NCBI GenBank assembly: GCA_026398595.1
Contig: JAPLSO010000051.1
Coordinates: 170,198 to 234,197 of the forward strand
DNA: 64,000 bases
DNA from: Spirochaetota bacterium
GTDB lineage: Bacteria > Spirochaetota > Spirochaetia > Treponematales > Rectinemataceae
Reading direction: 5' to 3'
The notes below the pieces were generated by a model. It made no database searches and was not told the origin of the DNA. It saw nothing but the letters and a program-made list of their open reading frames with translations. Numbering within the stretch: the stretch's first letter is position 1; each line of letters begins with the position of its first letter. A program made the translations under genes and the position numbers. Of the stretch, positions 17,349-28,524 are shown one piece after another.

Positions 17349-17621
17349 ATGGAATGGAGAGCCAACCATATTCTCGCCAAGAACAGGGCCCTCGCTCAGG
17401 AACGACAAAAGCGGCTCAAGACAGGGGCGAATTTCGAAAGCCTGGCGCGTGAACACTCCACCCTTCCCTCCCGCTCCTCAGGAGGCGACCTTGGCTGGTT
17501 CGGTCCAGGCAAGATAGTCCCTGCCTTCGGAGTGGTCTGTAAAGGCCTCGGCCTCGGATCGATCTCCGACGTCGTCCAGACCCAGTTCGGCTATCATCTG
17601 ATCAAACTCCCCGGGCGGTAA
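17349..17621 (+). CDS. Small parvulin-type peptidyl-prolyl cis-trans isomerase
   Basis: A 90-residue single-domain rotamase of the PpiC group. It has the parvulin signatures ANHILAKNRALA, FESLAREHSTLPS, GGDLGWFGPGKIVPAF and TQFGYHLIKL. There is no signal peptide or second domain, so it should act in the cytoplasm. Its length matches E. coli PpiC (93). AGGAG precedes the ATG. It is only nine bases downstream of the aminotransferase and two bases upstream of the diguanylate cyclase, so the three are probably one transcript. Confidence 0.93.
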   Translation: MEWRANHILAKNRALAQERQKRLKTGANFESLAREHSTLPSRSSGGDLGWFGPGKIVPAFGVVCKGLGLGSISDVVQTQFGYHLIKLPGR

Positions 17622-17623
17622 CA

Positions 17624-18553
17624 ATGGAAACACAACAACCTGAATTTAATGTAGACTCAGACTCCCTTAAAACCATCCTGAGAGTTCTCGGCGAGGGAGC
17701 GTACACGGTGGACAGGGACAGAAGAATCGTCTTCTGGAACCAGGCCGCGGAAAGACTGACAGGTTACCGAGCCGACGACATTGTTGGAAGGAAGTGTTCC
17801 GACAACCTCTTGCGACATGTGCTGGCCGATGGAACCGAGCTCTGCCTGCACGGCTGTCCCCTCCTGGCTACCATGGAAGACGGTAATTCTAGGGAAGCGC
17901 AAGTCTACCTGCACCACAGGGACGGGCACCGCCTTCCCGTCTTCGTCCGATCGGCCCCCTTGCGCGATAACGACGGAAGCATCGTGGGTTCCCTGGAGAT
18001 CTTTTCGGACCGAAGCGACGGAAACGCCCTGCTCGCCGAACTCGAAAGCCTGAAACGGGAGATCCTCACGGATCCCCTCACCGGGTTGGGCAATCGCCGC
18101 TACCTGGATATCATGTCCGAGACCCGATTCGCCGCCCTCAAGGAGGAAGGCCTGCATTTCGGCCTTATGCTCGCCGATATCGACCATTTTAAAAGGGTGA
18201 ACGACGACTACGGCCATCTGAACGGCGACAGGATTCTCACGATGACGGCCAAGACCATAGCCGGGGCCGTCGGTTCCCTGGACGCTGTCGTTCGATTCGG
18301 CGGCGAGGAATTCGTCGTCCTCTGCCCGAATTGCGGCGGCGCCGATCTGGCCAAGATCGCCGAACGCATCTGCACACTCTTGCGGCATGCATGGATAGAC
18401 ATCGGACCCGAGGAGAAACTCTCCGTCACGGTTTCGATAGGCGGCGCGATATCAGAGCGGGAAGACGATCTTAAAAGTCTGGTGGCCAGGGCCGACAAGC
18501 GAATGTACGAGTGCAAGAAAACCGGCCGCGACCGGTACCTCATAGGGGACTGA
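17624..18553 (+). CDS. PAS-GGDEF diguanylate cyclase
   Basis: A 309-residue predicted c-di-GMP synthase. The PAS domain (about 15-130) carries clustered cysteines and a histidine (GRKCSDN, then CLHGCPL near 74-80), suggesting redox, metal or cofactor sensing. The GGDEF domain (about 145-309) has DPLTGLGNRRYLD, the metal aspartate in LADIDHFKRVND, and the active site RFGGEEFVV (226-230). The inhibitory RxxD site five residues earlier reads GSLD, so product inhibition at that site is probably lost. No membrane segment, hence soluble. Convergent with the pseudouridine synthase. Confidence 0.93.
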   Translation: METQQPEFNVDSDSLKTILRVLGEGAYTVDRDRRIVFWNQAAERLTGYRADDIVGRKCSDNLLRHVLADGTELCLHGCPLLATMEDGNSREAQVYLHHRDGHRLPVFVRSAPLRDNDGSIVGSLEIFSDRSDGNALLAELESLKREILTDPLTGLGNRRYLDIMSETRFAALKEEGLHFGLMLADIDHFKRVNDDYGHLNGDRILTMTAKTIAGAVGSLDAVVRFGGEEFVVLCPNCGGADLAKIAERICTLLRHAWIDIGPEEKLSVTVSIGGAISEREDDLKSLVARADKRMYECKKTGRDRYLIGD

Positions 18554-18564
18554 GACTTACCGAC

Positions 18565-19281
18565 CTACAGTTTCCGGAGTTGCGCGAGGAGAGCCGCGAA
18601 GTCGCGGGGGGCTTCTGCCTCGAAAACCATGGGTCGGCGGTCGGCTGGATGCGCGAAGGCTATGCGCCGGGCGTGGAGGGCAGTCCGCGCGATAAGGGGT
18701 TTCTCTTCGAAGGGGTCACCTTTCCATTTTCGTTTCAGACTCGACAGAAGAATAGGCTTGCCGTCCCCATAAAGGGGATCAGCCACGATGGGGTAGCCCG
18801 TCGCGGTGAGATGGACGCGGATCTGGTGTGTCCTCCCCGTTTCAGGCAGAGCCCTGACGAGGCTGAACTCGCCGAAGCGCTCCATGGTCTCGAATCGGGT
18901 GAAGCAATCCTTTCCCCGCCTTTTGTCCACAATCGTCCGGTGGAGGTGATCGGCGTCGGCCCGCAGGGAAAGCCCGCAGTCCCAGCTATCCTCCATGGTT
19001 CTTCCCCTGACGATAGCCAGGTATTCCTTCTCGACCGCCCTTGTAAAGAAGAGCTCGCCCAAGGCTTTATGGGCCTCGGCCGATCGCGCGTACAGAAGGA
19101 GGCCCGAAGTGTCCTTGTCGATCCTGTGCACGACAAAGAGCCGGCCGAAGTCCTTCTCCAATTGATCGAGGGCGACGGGAGCCTCGGAATCGTAGCGGTC
19201 GGGGATGCAGAGGATGCCGGCGGGCTTGAAGACGACGATGAGTGATTCGTCTGAATAGAGGGTTTCCAAGGTACTCTTCAC
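18565..19281 (-). CDS. RluA-family pseudouridine synthase
   Basis: Isomerises specific uridines in rRNA or tRNA to pseudouridine. About 238 residues: the catalytic motif VVHRIDKDTSGLLLYARS contains the essential Asp. KPAGILCIPD, ALPETGRTHQIRVHL and GYPIVADPLYG are further RluA motifs. No S4 domain is present, as in RluA and RluC-minimal types. The ORF track extends it into the MarR gene; the start is better placed at GTG 19281, which has no ribosome site but lies seven bases after TAGAGT. An upstream in-frame GTG at 19290 is possible. Confidence 0.88.
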   Translation of the reverse strand: MKSTLETLYSDESLIVVFKPAGILCIPDRYDSEAPVALDQLEKDFGRLFVVHRIDKDTSGLLLYARSAEAHKALGELFFTRAVEKEYLAIVRGRTMEDSWDCGLSLRADADHLHRTIVDKRRGKDCFTRFETMERFGEFSLVRALPETGRTHQIRVHLTATGYPIVADPLYGDGKPILLSSLKRKWKGDPFEEKPLIARTALHARRIAFAHPADRRPMVFEAEAPRDFAALLAQLRKL

Positions 19282-19288
19282 GGTTACC

Positions 19289-19294
19289 ACTCTA
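19289..19294 (-). promoter_or_regulatory. TAnnnT box of the pseudouridine synthase gene (leaderless type)
   Basis: TAGAGT on the minus strand, seven bases before the preferred GTG start, with no Shine-Dalgarno sequence. Confidence 0.35.
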
Positions 19295-19330
19295 GCACGG
19301 GGGCGCTTGCCTTGTCTTGTCCGCCGATCC

Positions 19331-21544
<2,214 letters not shown>

Positions 21545-21580
21545 ATCCAGTTCAAAGCCGTTTATCGTAAAAGCACAGAG

Positions 21581-21607
21581 AGGCGCTCTGAAAGGAGCGC
21601 CTTTTTT
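21581..21607 (+). terminator. Rho-independent terminator of groEL
   Basis: AGGCGCTC-TGAAAG-GAGCGCCT followed by a run of six T. Confidence 0.9.
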
Positions 21608-21702
21608 GTCGTCTCGCCAGTTTTGACAGTTCGGTCAGCTGATGGTAAGCTCCGTTGATCGACGGTCGGCCAGCCTGCGGTCAGACCAAGGAGGGACACA
21701 GA

Positions 21703-22464
21703 ATGCGCGATACCGAAAACCCTGTTCGCCTGGGCGCAGGCGACATGCTCAAGCTCAAGCGCTGGAACAGTCCCACCGTCTACAACGGCTGGGAGGCGAT
21801 AACCCGGCGCGACCGCCTCGAGGGGCTGTGGAACAGGGATGAGGCGCAGGACTTCACGCCCTCCCTCGGCATCATGGTCGGCAGGGCAGTGACGGTGACG
21901 ATTGCTCCGGCCGATCCGTCGGGCCCCCGCGAACTGTCCGATGCCTGGGACCAATGGTACGAACATGTCGCCTCCATCGAAGGACCCAAGATCATCGTGA
22001 TGCGCGATCTCGGGAGTCCGCCCGGCCTCGGCTCTTTCTGGGGCGAGGTGAGCGCCAACACGCACCGCGCCCTGGGCTGCGTCGGTACCATCGTCGACGG
22101 AGCCGTCCGGGACATCGACGAGATGACCAATGCCGGCTTCAAGGCCCTGGCCCGCCGCCTCTGTGTGGGCCACCTCTACGCCTGGCCCCTCTCCTGGGGC
22201 GGGGAAGTCGAGGTCTTCGGCGTACGGATCGCCGAGGGCACGCTGATCCACGCCGACAAGCATGGATTCATCGGCATTCCGCCCGAGGACGAAGCCCCCC
22301 TTCTCGCTGCAGTCAGGGCGATGGACGAGGCCGAATGCGACACAATCATCCCCGCCGGGCGCTTCGGGGCGAATCAGGATGCAGGCGCAGTGCTCTCAAA
22401 GAGGCGCGCCGCGACTGCGGCCTATCACGCCCTCGCTGGAAAGGTGGGACAAGGCGAGTGGTAA
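21703..22464 (+). CDS. RraA-like family protein
   Basis: A 253-residue member of the RraA/HMG-aldolase-like fold (often misnamed demethylmenaquinone methyltransferase). The signature GCVGTIVDGAVRDIDEM near 130 carries the Arg and Asp that bind metal and substrate in aldolase members. GRAVTVTIAP and GTLIHADKHGFIGIP also fit. AGGAGGG precedes the ATG at 21703, so the 16-residue extension in the ORF track is rejected. It is longer than E. coli RraA (161), more like the 4-hydroxy-4-methyl-2-oxoglutarate aldolase-like group. Whether it binds RNase E or cleaves a small oxo-acid cannot be told. Transcribed alone between two terminators. Confidence 0.82.
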   Translation: MRDTENPVRLGAGDMLKLKRWNSPTVYNGWEAITRRDRLEGLWNRDEAQDFTPSLGIMVGRAVTVTIAPADPSGPRELSDAWDQWYEHVASIEGPKIIVMRDLGSPPGLGSFWGEVSANTHRALGCVGTIVDGAVRDIDEMTNAGFKALARRLCVGHLYAWPLSWGGEVEVFGVRIAEGTLIHADKHGFIGIPPEDEAPLLAAVRAMDEAECDTIIPAGRFGANQDAGAVLSKRRAATAAYHALAGKVGQGEW

Positions 22465-22504
22465 ACATTCAGCGAGGAATCTTTCTTCCAAAACGGGAAA
22501 AGAG

Positions 22505-22530
22505 AAAGGCGCGGCTAATGCCGCGCCTTT
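22505..22530. terminator. Bidirectional terminator hairpin
   Basis: AAAGGCGCGGC-TAAT-GCCGCGCCTTT, an 11-base-pair stem between the convergent RraA-like gene and ABC exporter operon; T-rich on both sides. Confidence 0.85.
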
Positions 22531-22576
22531 CCTATTTCAGACCGCAGGTCGAACCTGCGCCAGGACACGCCGTCCT

Positions 22577-24496
22577 TTACGCGATCTCCACGTTCTCGAA
22601 CTGGCTGTTGTACAGGCCTGCGTAGAAGCTTCCGGCGGCAATGAGGTCGTCATGGGTACCCTGCTCCACAATGTCGCCGTGATTCATGACGAAGATCCAG
22701 TCGGCGTCGCGTATGGTCGAGAGGCGGTGGGCGATGATGAAGCTGGTGCGGCCCTTCATGAGATTGTTCGTCGCCTTCTGGATCAGGACTTCCGTATGGG
22801 TGTCGACCGAGCTTGTCGCCTCGTCGAGGATGAGCATGGGCGGATTCGCGAGGATGGCCCTAGCTATGGTGAGGAGCTGCTTCTGGCCCTGGGAGATATT
22901 GCTTGTCTCCTCGTTCAGCTCGGTCTGGTAGCCCTGGGGCAGAGCTCGGATGAAGTGGTCGACGTGCGCCGCCTTGGCTGCTTCCATCACTTCCTCGTCC
23001 GTGGCGCCCAGTCGGCCATAGCGGATGTTCTCCATGATGCTGCCGTTAAAGAGCCAGGTGTCCTGGAGTACCATGCCGAAATGGCGCCGCAAAGCCGCTC
23101 GGGTGAAATCGCGGACGTCCACGCCATCGACGCGTATGGCCCCTGAGTTGACGTCGTAGAAGCGCATCAGGAGTTTGACCATGGTCGTCTTGCCCGCGCC
23201 CGTCGGTCCGACGATTGCAACGCGCCTGCCGGGCTCTATCCGGGCAGAAAAATCGTTGATGATCGTTTTATCGGCGAGATAACCGAAGTGGACATGGTCG
23301 AACTCGACCAGGCCCTTGATTGTGGCAGGATCGCACTCGCAGGTGCTTTCGGGCTTTTCCTCCTTCTCGGCCAGGAACTCGAAGACCCGCTCCGCGGCTG
23401 CGGCCGTTTGCTGGAGCACGTTGGAGATGTTCGCGATTTGGCTGATCGGCTGGGTGAAGGAGCGCACGTACTGGATGAATGCCTGGATGTCTCCCAAGGT
23501 GATCGCCTTCTTTGCGGCCAGGTAGCCGCCCAGTATGGTAACCCCGACGTAACCAAGGTTGCCGACGAAATTCATGATGGGCATCATGATCCCCGAGAGA
23601 AACTGGGATTTCCAGGCCGAAGAATACAACGAGCCGTTGATGCCCTCGAATTGCCTGATGTTCTTTTCCTCGCCGTTGAAGGCCTTCACCACGGCGTGGC
23701 TTCCGAACATCTCCTCGACGAGGCCGTTGGCGTGGCCAAGGTAGTCCTGCTGCTGTTTGAAGTACTTCTGCGACTGGCTGATGATGAGCTTTATAAAGAC
23801 CAAAGACAGGGGCAGGATGAGTACGGCCAAAAGGGTCATGGTCAAGCTGATTGAGAGCATCATGACGAGGATACCGAGGAGAGTGACCACCGAAGTGATC
23901 ATCTGGGTAAGGCTCTGACTCAAGGTCTGGTTGACCGTATCGACGTCGTTGGTCATCCGGGACAGGACTTCGCCGTGGTTAGTCCCGTCGAAGTACCGCA
24001 AGGGCATCCTGTCAATTTTCGCCAGTATGTCCTTCCGGAATTGATAGCTGATCTTGATCGAGACACCCGACATTATCCAGCCCTGGATATAATTGAAGAC
24101 GGCTGAAGTGACGTAGAGGCCGAGCACGGTCAGGAGAATCCCGCCGATATAGCCAAAATCAATGCCGCTTCCCGAGCCGGCAATCTTGGACATTACGCCC
24201 TCGAAAAGCTTGGTCGTTGCATTGCCGAGAATCTTGGGACCGGCGATTGAGAAGATCGTCGATCCGATGGCGAAGATGAATACTACGATTATCGAGGTGG
24301 TGAAGGGCTTCATGTAGGCAAGCAGCTTCTTCATGGTGCCCTTGAAGTCGCGTGCCTTCTCGCCTTTCATCATGGCCATGGGACCACCCCCGGGGCGCCC
24401 GCCCATGGGGCCCATCCCTCTGCCTCCCATGTGCCCAGGCCTGATCGCCGGCCTTCCAGTCCCTGAGGATCCTGATGTTTTATCGGCGTCGCTCAT
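22577..24496 (-). CDS. ABC exporter half-transporter, catalytic subunit (MdlB/TM288-like)
   Basis: A 639-residue fused membrane-ATPase subunit. The N terminus has an unusual Gly/Met-rich cytoplasmic tail (GGRGMGPMGGRPGGGPMAMM, about 20-45). Six membrane helices follow (about 65-350), then the ATPase domain: Walker A VGPTGAGKTT, Q-loop MVLQDTWLF, signature NISQGQKQL, Walker B MLILDEATSSVD with the catalytic Glu, and switch His in IAHRLSTI. Its start overlaps the partner gene stop by four bases, so the two form a heterodimer, with this subunit holding the intact catalytic Walker B. A drug or lipid export role is likely from the family and the MarR neighbour. Confidence 0.93.
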   Translation of the reverse strand: MSDADKTSGSSGTGRPAIRPGHMGGRGMGPMGGRPGGGPMAMMKGEKARDFKGTMKKLLAYMKPFTTSIIVVFIFAIGSTIFSIAGPKILGNATTKLFEGVMSKIAGSGSGIDFGYIGGILLTVLGLYVTSAVFNYIQGWIMSGVSIKISYQFRKDILAKIDRMPLRYFDGTNHGEVLSRMTNDVDTVNQTLSQSLTQMITSVVTLLGILVMMLSISLTMTLLAVLILPLSLVFIKLIISQSQKYFKQQQDYLGHANGLVEEMFGSHAVVKAFNGEEKNIRQFEGINGSLYSSAWKSQFLSGIMMPIMNFVGNLGYVGVTILGGYLAAKKAITLGDIQAFIQYVRSFTQPISQIANISNVLQQTAAAAERVFEFLAEKEEKPESTCECDPATIKGLVEFDHVHFGYLADKTIINDFSARIEPGRRVAIVGPTGAGKTTMVKLLMRFYDVNSGAIRVDGVDVRDFTRAALRRHFGMVLQDTWLFNGSIMENIRYGRLGATDEEVMEAAKAAHVDHFIRALPQGYQTELNEETSNISQGQKQLLTIARAILANPPMLILDEATSSVDTHTEVLIQKATNNLMKGRTSFIIAHRLSTIRDADWIFVMNHGDIVEQGTHDDLIAAGSFYAGLYNSQFENVEIA

Positions 24497-26733
24497 GCTA
24501 GTTCCTCCTGTTTCAGCTGGGACAGGGCAATGTCCTGGTAGACCTCGCAGGTCTCCATCAGATCGTGGTGCGTGCCTACGCCCACGAGCCTTCCCTCGTC
24601 CATTACCAGGATCTGGTCAGCTTGCTTGATGGCCGCCACACGCTGTGTGACGAGGAACACTACGCTGTTCCCTAGTTGGCTCTTCAGGGCCTGCCTCAGC
24701 TTCGTGTCTGTCTTGAAGTCCAGGGCCGAGAAGCTGTCGTCGAAGATGTTGATGGGGGCTTGCTTGACAAGAGCTCGCGCGATGGTCAGCCGCTGTCTCT
24801 GTCCGCCTGAGACGTTGATTCCGCCCTGGGCTATCTCGAGTCCTCTTCCCTCGGGCTTGGCATCCACGAACTCCTTTGCCTGGGAGATCTCGAGGGCCAG
24901 ATCCATCTCCCCGGAACTCGCTTTTTCGTTAGCGTAGAGGAGGTTCGACTCGATAGTCCCGGAAAAGAGCGAGACTTTTTGGGGCACGAAACCTATCTTC
25001 TTGCGGAGATCGGCCTGGGCAACCTTCCGGATGTCTATACCGCCCACTTCTATCGTTCCCTCGCTGACGTCGTAGAAGCGGGGAATGAGGCTGACGAGAG
25101 TGGATTTTCCCGAACCCGTCGTACCGATGATGGCCGTCGTCTGGCCTGGTTTCGCGGTGAAGTTTATTCCGTGGAGTACGTCCTCGGAGGCCCCCGGATA
25201 CCTGAAGCTGACGTTCTTGAATTCGACTTTTCCCGTGAAATCCTCACCGAGGCTCGCAGGCGCATGAGGGTCGACGATGCTTGGTTCCGTCTCCAGAACC
25301 TCGGCTATCCTGCCACCTGACACGGAGGCTCGGGGCAGAATGATGAACATTATCGACAACATGATGAAGGCGAAGAAGATCTGCATCGCATACTGCATGA
25401 AGGCCATCATGTCGCCGATGCGGATCTGGGACTGAGCAACCTCGTGGGCGCCCGTCCAGATGATGAGGAGGGAAACGAGGTTCATGATCAGCATCATAAG
25501 AGGCATCATGATGACCATGATGCGATTGATGAAGAGCATCGTGCCCGTGAGGTCCCTGTTCGACTTGTCGAAGCGCTTTTCCTCCTCGCCTTGCATCGAG
25601 AAGGCGCGGATGACCATCATACCCGAGAGGTTCTCCCTGACGACGAGGTTGAGCTTGTCGATGAGCTTCTGAATGCTCTTGAACCGGGGCAGGGCAAATA
25701 TAAAGACGGTAAGGATAACGGCGAGGATGATGGCGACCGCGAGGGCAATGATCCACCACATCGATGAAGCCTTGCCTGTCGCCCTGATGACGCCTCCTAT
25801 ACCGATGATGGGGGCGTAAAAGAACATGCGCAGGCCCATCACGGTCACCATCTGCATCTGCGTAATATCGTTCGTCGATCGCGTGATGAGTGAGGCTGTG
25901 GAGAATTTGTCGAATTCGGCGAAGGAGAAGCTTTCCACCTTCCTGAAGAAATTGGCGCGCAGGTCGCGAGCGAAGCCGGCGGCCGTTCGAGCGCCTAAAA
26001 AACCCACGGTGACCGTGGCCAGGGCCGAGAGGAGGGTCAGGAGGAGCATGAGTCCGCCCATCCTGAGGATGTAGCCTGTCTGGACTCTGGTGACATCGAG
26101 TCCGAGCCGCTCGTACTCGCGCTTAACCGCCTGTATGCCCATCTGTCCCGTGAGGGAGGGATCGATGCCTGTCACCCTGGTCTTGATCCCGGTCAGGATG
26201 GTTGAGCGCTGGGCCTCGGGCAACATCGGTAGCACCGAAAAGAGATCCATACCAGCAGGGATTCTGGACAGGTCCATGCCCAGGCCCTGGGCCATCGTCC
26301 CGGCCTTGACAGGATCGGAAGAGGCCGTCTCGATGAAGGCGACCGTCGTAAGGGCGGGCCCGAGGAGGCCGTCGAGAGTCTTCCGCGTCCCGTCATCAAT
26401 CTTCTTCAGGATATAGATGGTCTCGCCTTGTGCCTTGGAGTAGTCTTTGAGGAGATTCTGGTAGGCCTCGGTACTCGGCTCGACAGCCTCGTAGGCGGAA
26501 AGAACGATCTCCTTCTCTTCCGGAGAGAGGAAGAGCGTGAGCTTATCAAAGCTTTTTCCACCAATCGCCTGGGGAACCGAATCCGCAATACCGCTCTGCT
26601 GTATGCCCGTATTGACGATTTTTGACATATAGTCGGGCAGGGCCAGGTCGGCGTTGGCCTGGAGAAAGAGAAGCGCTACGACCAGGACGATGTATCCCAG
26701 GTAGGGTTTTAGATAGCGAAATAAACGAATCAT
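24493..26733 (-). CDS. ABC exporter half-transporter with degenerate ATPase site and large periplasmic insert
   Basis: A 746-residue partner of the preceding subunit. The first membrane helix (residues 12-30) is followed by an insert of about 200 residues (roughly 35-235) before the second helix, which should face the periplasm. The ATPase domain has Walker A IGTTGSGKST and signature NVSGGQRQRL. Walker B ends INIFDDSFSALD, with Asp in place of the catalytic Glu, and the switch residue is Gln (VTQRVAAI) rather than His. This is the pattern of heterodimeric exporters with one degenerate site (TM287/288, BmrCD). It overlaps the MarR gene stop by four bases. Confidence 0.92.
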   Translation of the reverse strand: MIRLFRYLKPYLGYIVLVVALLFLQANADLALPDYMSKIVNTGIQQSGIADSVPQAIGGKSFDKLTLFLSPEEKEIVLSAYEAVEPSTEAYQNLLKDYSKAQGETIYILKKIDDGTRKTLDGLLGPALTTVAFIETASSDPVKAGTMAQGLGMDLSRIPAGMDLFSVLPMLPEAQRSTILTGIKTRVTGIDPSLTGQMGIQAVKREYERLGLDVTRVQTGYILRMGGLMLLLTLLSALATVTVGFLGARTAAGFARDLRANFFRKVESFSFAEFDKFSTASLITRSTNDITQMQMVTVMGLRMFFYAPIIGIGGVIRATGKASSMWWIIALAVAIILAVILTVFIFALPRFKSIQKLIDKLNLVVRENLSGMMVIRAFSMQGEEEKRFDKSNRDLTGTMLFINRIMVIMMPLMMLIMNLVSLLIIWTGAHEVAQSQIRIGDMMAFMQYAMQIFFAFIMLSIMFIILPRASVSGGRIAEVLETEPSIVDPHAPASLGEDFTGKVEFKNVSFRYPGASEDVLHGINFTAKPGQTTAIIGTTGSGKSTLVSLIPRFYDVSEGTIEVGGIDIRKVAQADLRKKIGFVPQKVSLFSGTIESNLLYANEKASSGEMDLALEISQAKEFVDAKPEGRGLEIAQGGINVSGGQRQRLTIARALVKQAPINIFDDSFSALDFKTDTKLRQALKSQLGNSVVFLVTQRVAAIKQADQILVMDEGRLVGVGTHHDLMETCEVYQDIALSQLKQEELA

Positions 26734-27218
26734 GCTCTGTCCATTCCTTTACCGCCGCACTCGGAGCCTTGGATCTCCGAAGCGATGGATTTTGTCTTGC
26801 TTAGAAGCCAGGATATCGTCCTCGACGCGTCCGCCATCTCATCAGGGGAAAGCTCGCGCGCCAGTTCGTCGATCCAGAGCTGACGGGCCTCGGTGATTTG
26901 CTGGAGGATTTCCTGGCCCTTGTCGGTCAGGCTCAGGCATTTGCTTCGCCTGTCCTCGGGGTTCTCGCTCCGGCTTACGATGCCCTGCTGGACGAGTTTG
27001 TCCAGCATCTGGCTCGCTGCCGCGCTCGAGATGTGCAACTCTTCCCCCAAGTCCGTGACCCCGTTTTCCTTGTGGCGCTTGATGTTGAAGAGGGCGCTGG
27101 CCTGCGACATGGACAGGCCGCTGTCCTTGATATACCGAAAGAAGCCACGCATCGATTGGCGGGTCGTTTCCCTAACCCATTCGCGCATGACTAGCTGAAA
27201 TTCCGTTTCGGTTGACAT
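26730..27218 (-). CDS. MarR-family regulator of the ABC exporter operon
   Basis: A 162-residue regulator. The winged helix-turn-helix is at about 50-110 (VTDLGEELHISSAAASQMLDKLVQQGIVSRS, then wing NPEDRRSKCLSLTDKG). AAGGA precedes the ATG eight bases away. It is first in the operon and overlaps the exporter gene by four bases (ATGA), so it most likely represses its own operon and is relieved by a ligand that the exporter handles. The AT-rich region upstream (27219-27290, with GATAAGATAG) is the likely control site, but I see no convincing palindrome. Confidence 0.9.
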   Translation of the reverse strand: MSTETEFQLVMREWVRETTRQSMRGFFRYIKDSGLSMSQASALFNIKRHKENGVTDLGEELHISSAAASQMLDKLVQQGIVSRSENPEDRRSKCLSLTDKGQEILQQITEARQLWIDELARELSPDEMADASRTISWLLSKTKSIASEIQGSECGGKGMDRA

Positions 27219-27421
27219 ATATAAGATCCTTAAATAGATAAGATAGCTTAATAATAAAGATTGCTTGATATCTTGTCAATGTTTTTCCTGGAGTTTCAAG
27301 GTTCCGCGATCGACCGGAATGAAGGTTTTTCTCTTTCAGACAGGAATATCTCTCCTGGGTGCATTACCATGTACTCAGAAGATTCTCGAAAGAGGGTTGT
27401 GCCCCCTTATGGGAGGAAGTT

Positions 27422-28492
27422 ATGAGAAAAAGCATGGTCGCAGTCCTGGCTATCTTCGCCCTGTGCGTCCTGTCGCCAGGTGCCGCGTATGCCCAGGATC
27501 TCGTTTCGCTCAAGGCTGTACCAGGCTTGCTGCCGGGCTCGATTCTCGTTCTTTCCATGACGGGCAGCGCTGCCGGAGGCTCAATCTGGGGTTCGGGCAT
27601 CTATACGAGCGATTCCAGCCTGGCGGCTGCGGCTGTCCACGCCGGCGCCCTGGCCAACGGTGAAAAGGGACAGATCATCGTGGAAGTTCTGCCAAGTGAA
27701 TCCTCGTATAAGGGGAGTGTTTCAAACGGAGTTACAAGCGCGTCCTGGGGTTCATATGGTATGAGCTTCCGCTTTCTGCGTTTCTTGCCATCTTCGCAGG
27801 GCTTTTTCAGTTCCGAAGGCTCGAAAGCGAATATCCCTTCCGTTCCCGCGACGTCCGCCGTCGTCCGCGTCTATGGTTTCGAGGATCCGACAGTTCTGAC
27901 GAAGATCCGAACTGTACCTGGGGCGGTTATCTACTTCAGGGTCACTGGTTCGACAAGCGGAAGAGTTTGGGGCAATGACGTCTACACTATTGATTCCTCG
28001 TTAGCCACGGCGGCAGTGCACGCGGGTCTGCTGTCCCCCGGGCAGACGGGAATCGTAAAGCTGACCGTGCTGCCGGGAAGGTCGTCCTATGAAGGAAGCT
28101 CGCGCAACGGCGTGACAACGGCAAGTTACGGCCCCTACAGCGGCAGTTGCAGCCTTGAATCCTTTGCCGGCGCCAGTGAATTCAAGGCCATGATGCCCGA
28201 CCCTGGAAACCCTGCCTCCATCCCGGGCTCCGCTCCTGGCAAAAGCTATACTATCTGGCTCGTTGGCTCGGCCTCAGGCGGAACTATATGGGGCAGCGGC
28301 ATCTACACTGCCGATTCGTCCCTTGCCAGAGCCGTGGTACACGCCGGCCTCATCCCCGACGGGGGCTCGGGGGCCGTCCTCGTGCGGATACTGCCAGGAC
28401 AGTCCTCATACGCGGGGACCTTGAGCAATGGGGTGAGTTCAACGGCCTATGGGGCCTACGGCCTCAGCTACTCGCTGGAACCTGCGCGCTGA
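27422..28492 (+). CDS. Secreted protein with three tandem LCCL-like domains
   Basis: A 356-residue exported protein. It starts at ATG 27422 with GGGAGGAAG upstream and a signal peptide ending AYAQ; the ORF track extension is not supported. Three repeats of about 85 residues follow, each with the pattern WGxxxYTxDSSLAxAxVHAG, then LPGxSSYxGSxxNGVxxxxYGxY. That pattern matches the LCCL fold (Limulus factor C, Coch, Lgl1), where acidic YTDDSSICxAAxHAG and NGVxS are hallmarks. The conserved LCCL cysteines are absent here. Repeat 1 is at about 35-120, repeat 2 at 150-240, repeat 3 at 265-355. Function is unknown; extracellular or periplasmic binding of polysaccharide or lipid is plausible only by analogy. 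Confidence 0.75.
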   Translation: MRKSMVAVLAIFALCVLSPGAAYAQDLVSLKAVPGLLPGSILVLSMTGSAAGGSIWGSGIYTSDSSLAAAAVHAGALANGEKGQIIVEVLPSESSYKGSVSNGVTSASWGSYGMSFRFLRFLPSSQGFFSSEGSKANIPSVPATSAVVRVYGFEDPTVLTKIRTVPGAVIYFRVTGSTSGRVWGNDVYTIDSSLATAAVHAGLLSPGQTGIVKLTVLPGRSSYEGSSRNGVTTASYGPYSGSCSLESFAGASEFKAMMPDPGNPASIPGSAPGKSYTIWLVGSASGGTIWGSGIYTADSSLARAVVHAGLIPDGGSGAVLVRILPGQSSYAGTLSNGVSSTAYGAYGLSYSLEPAR

Positions 28493-28524
28493 AACGCCGG
28501 CTGAAGGATGCCAGGATCTGAGGT

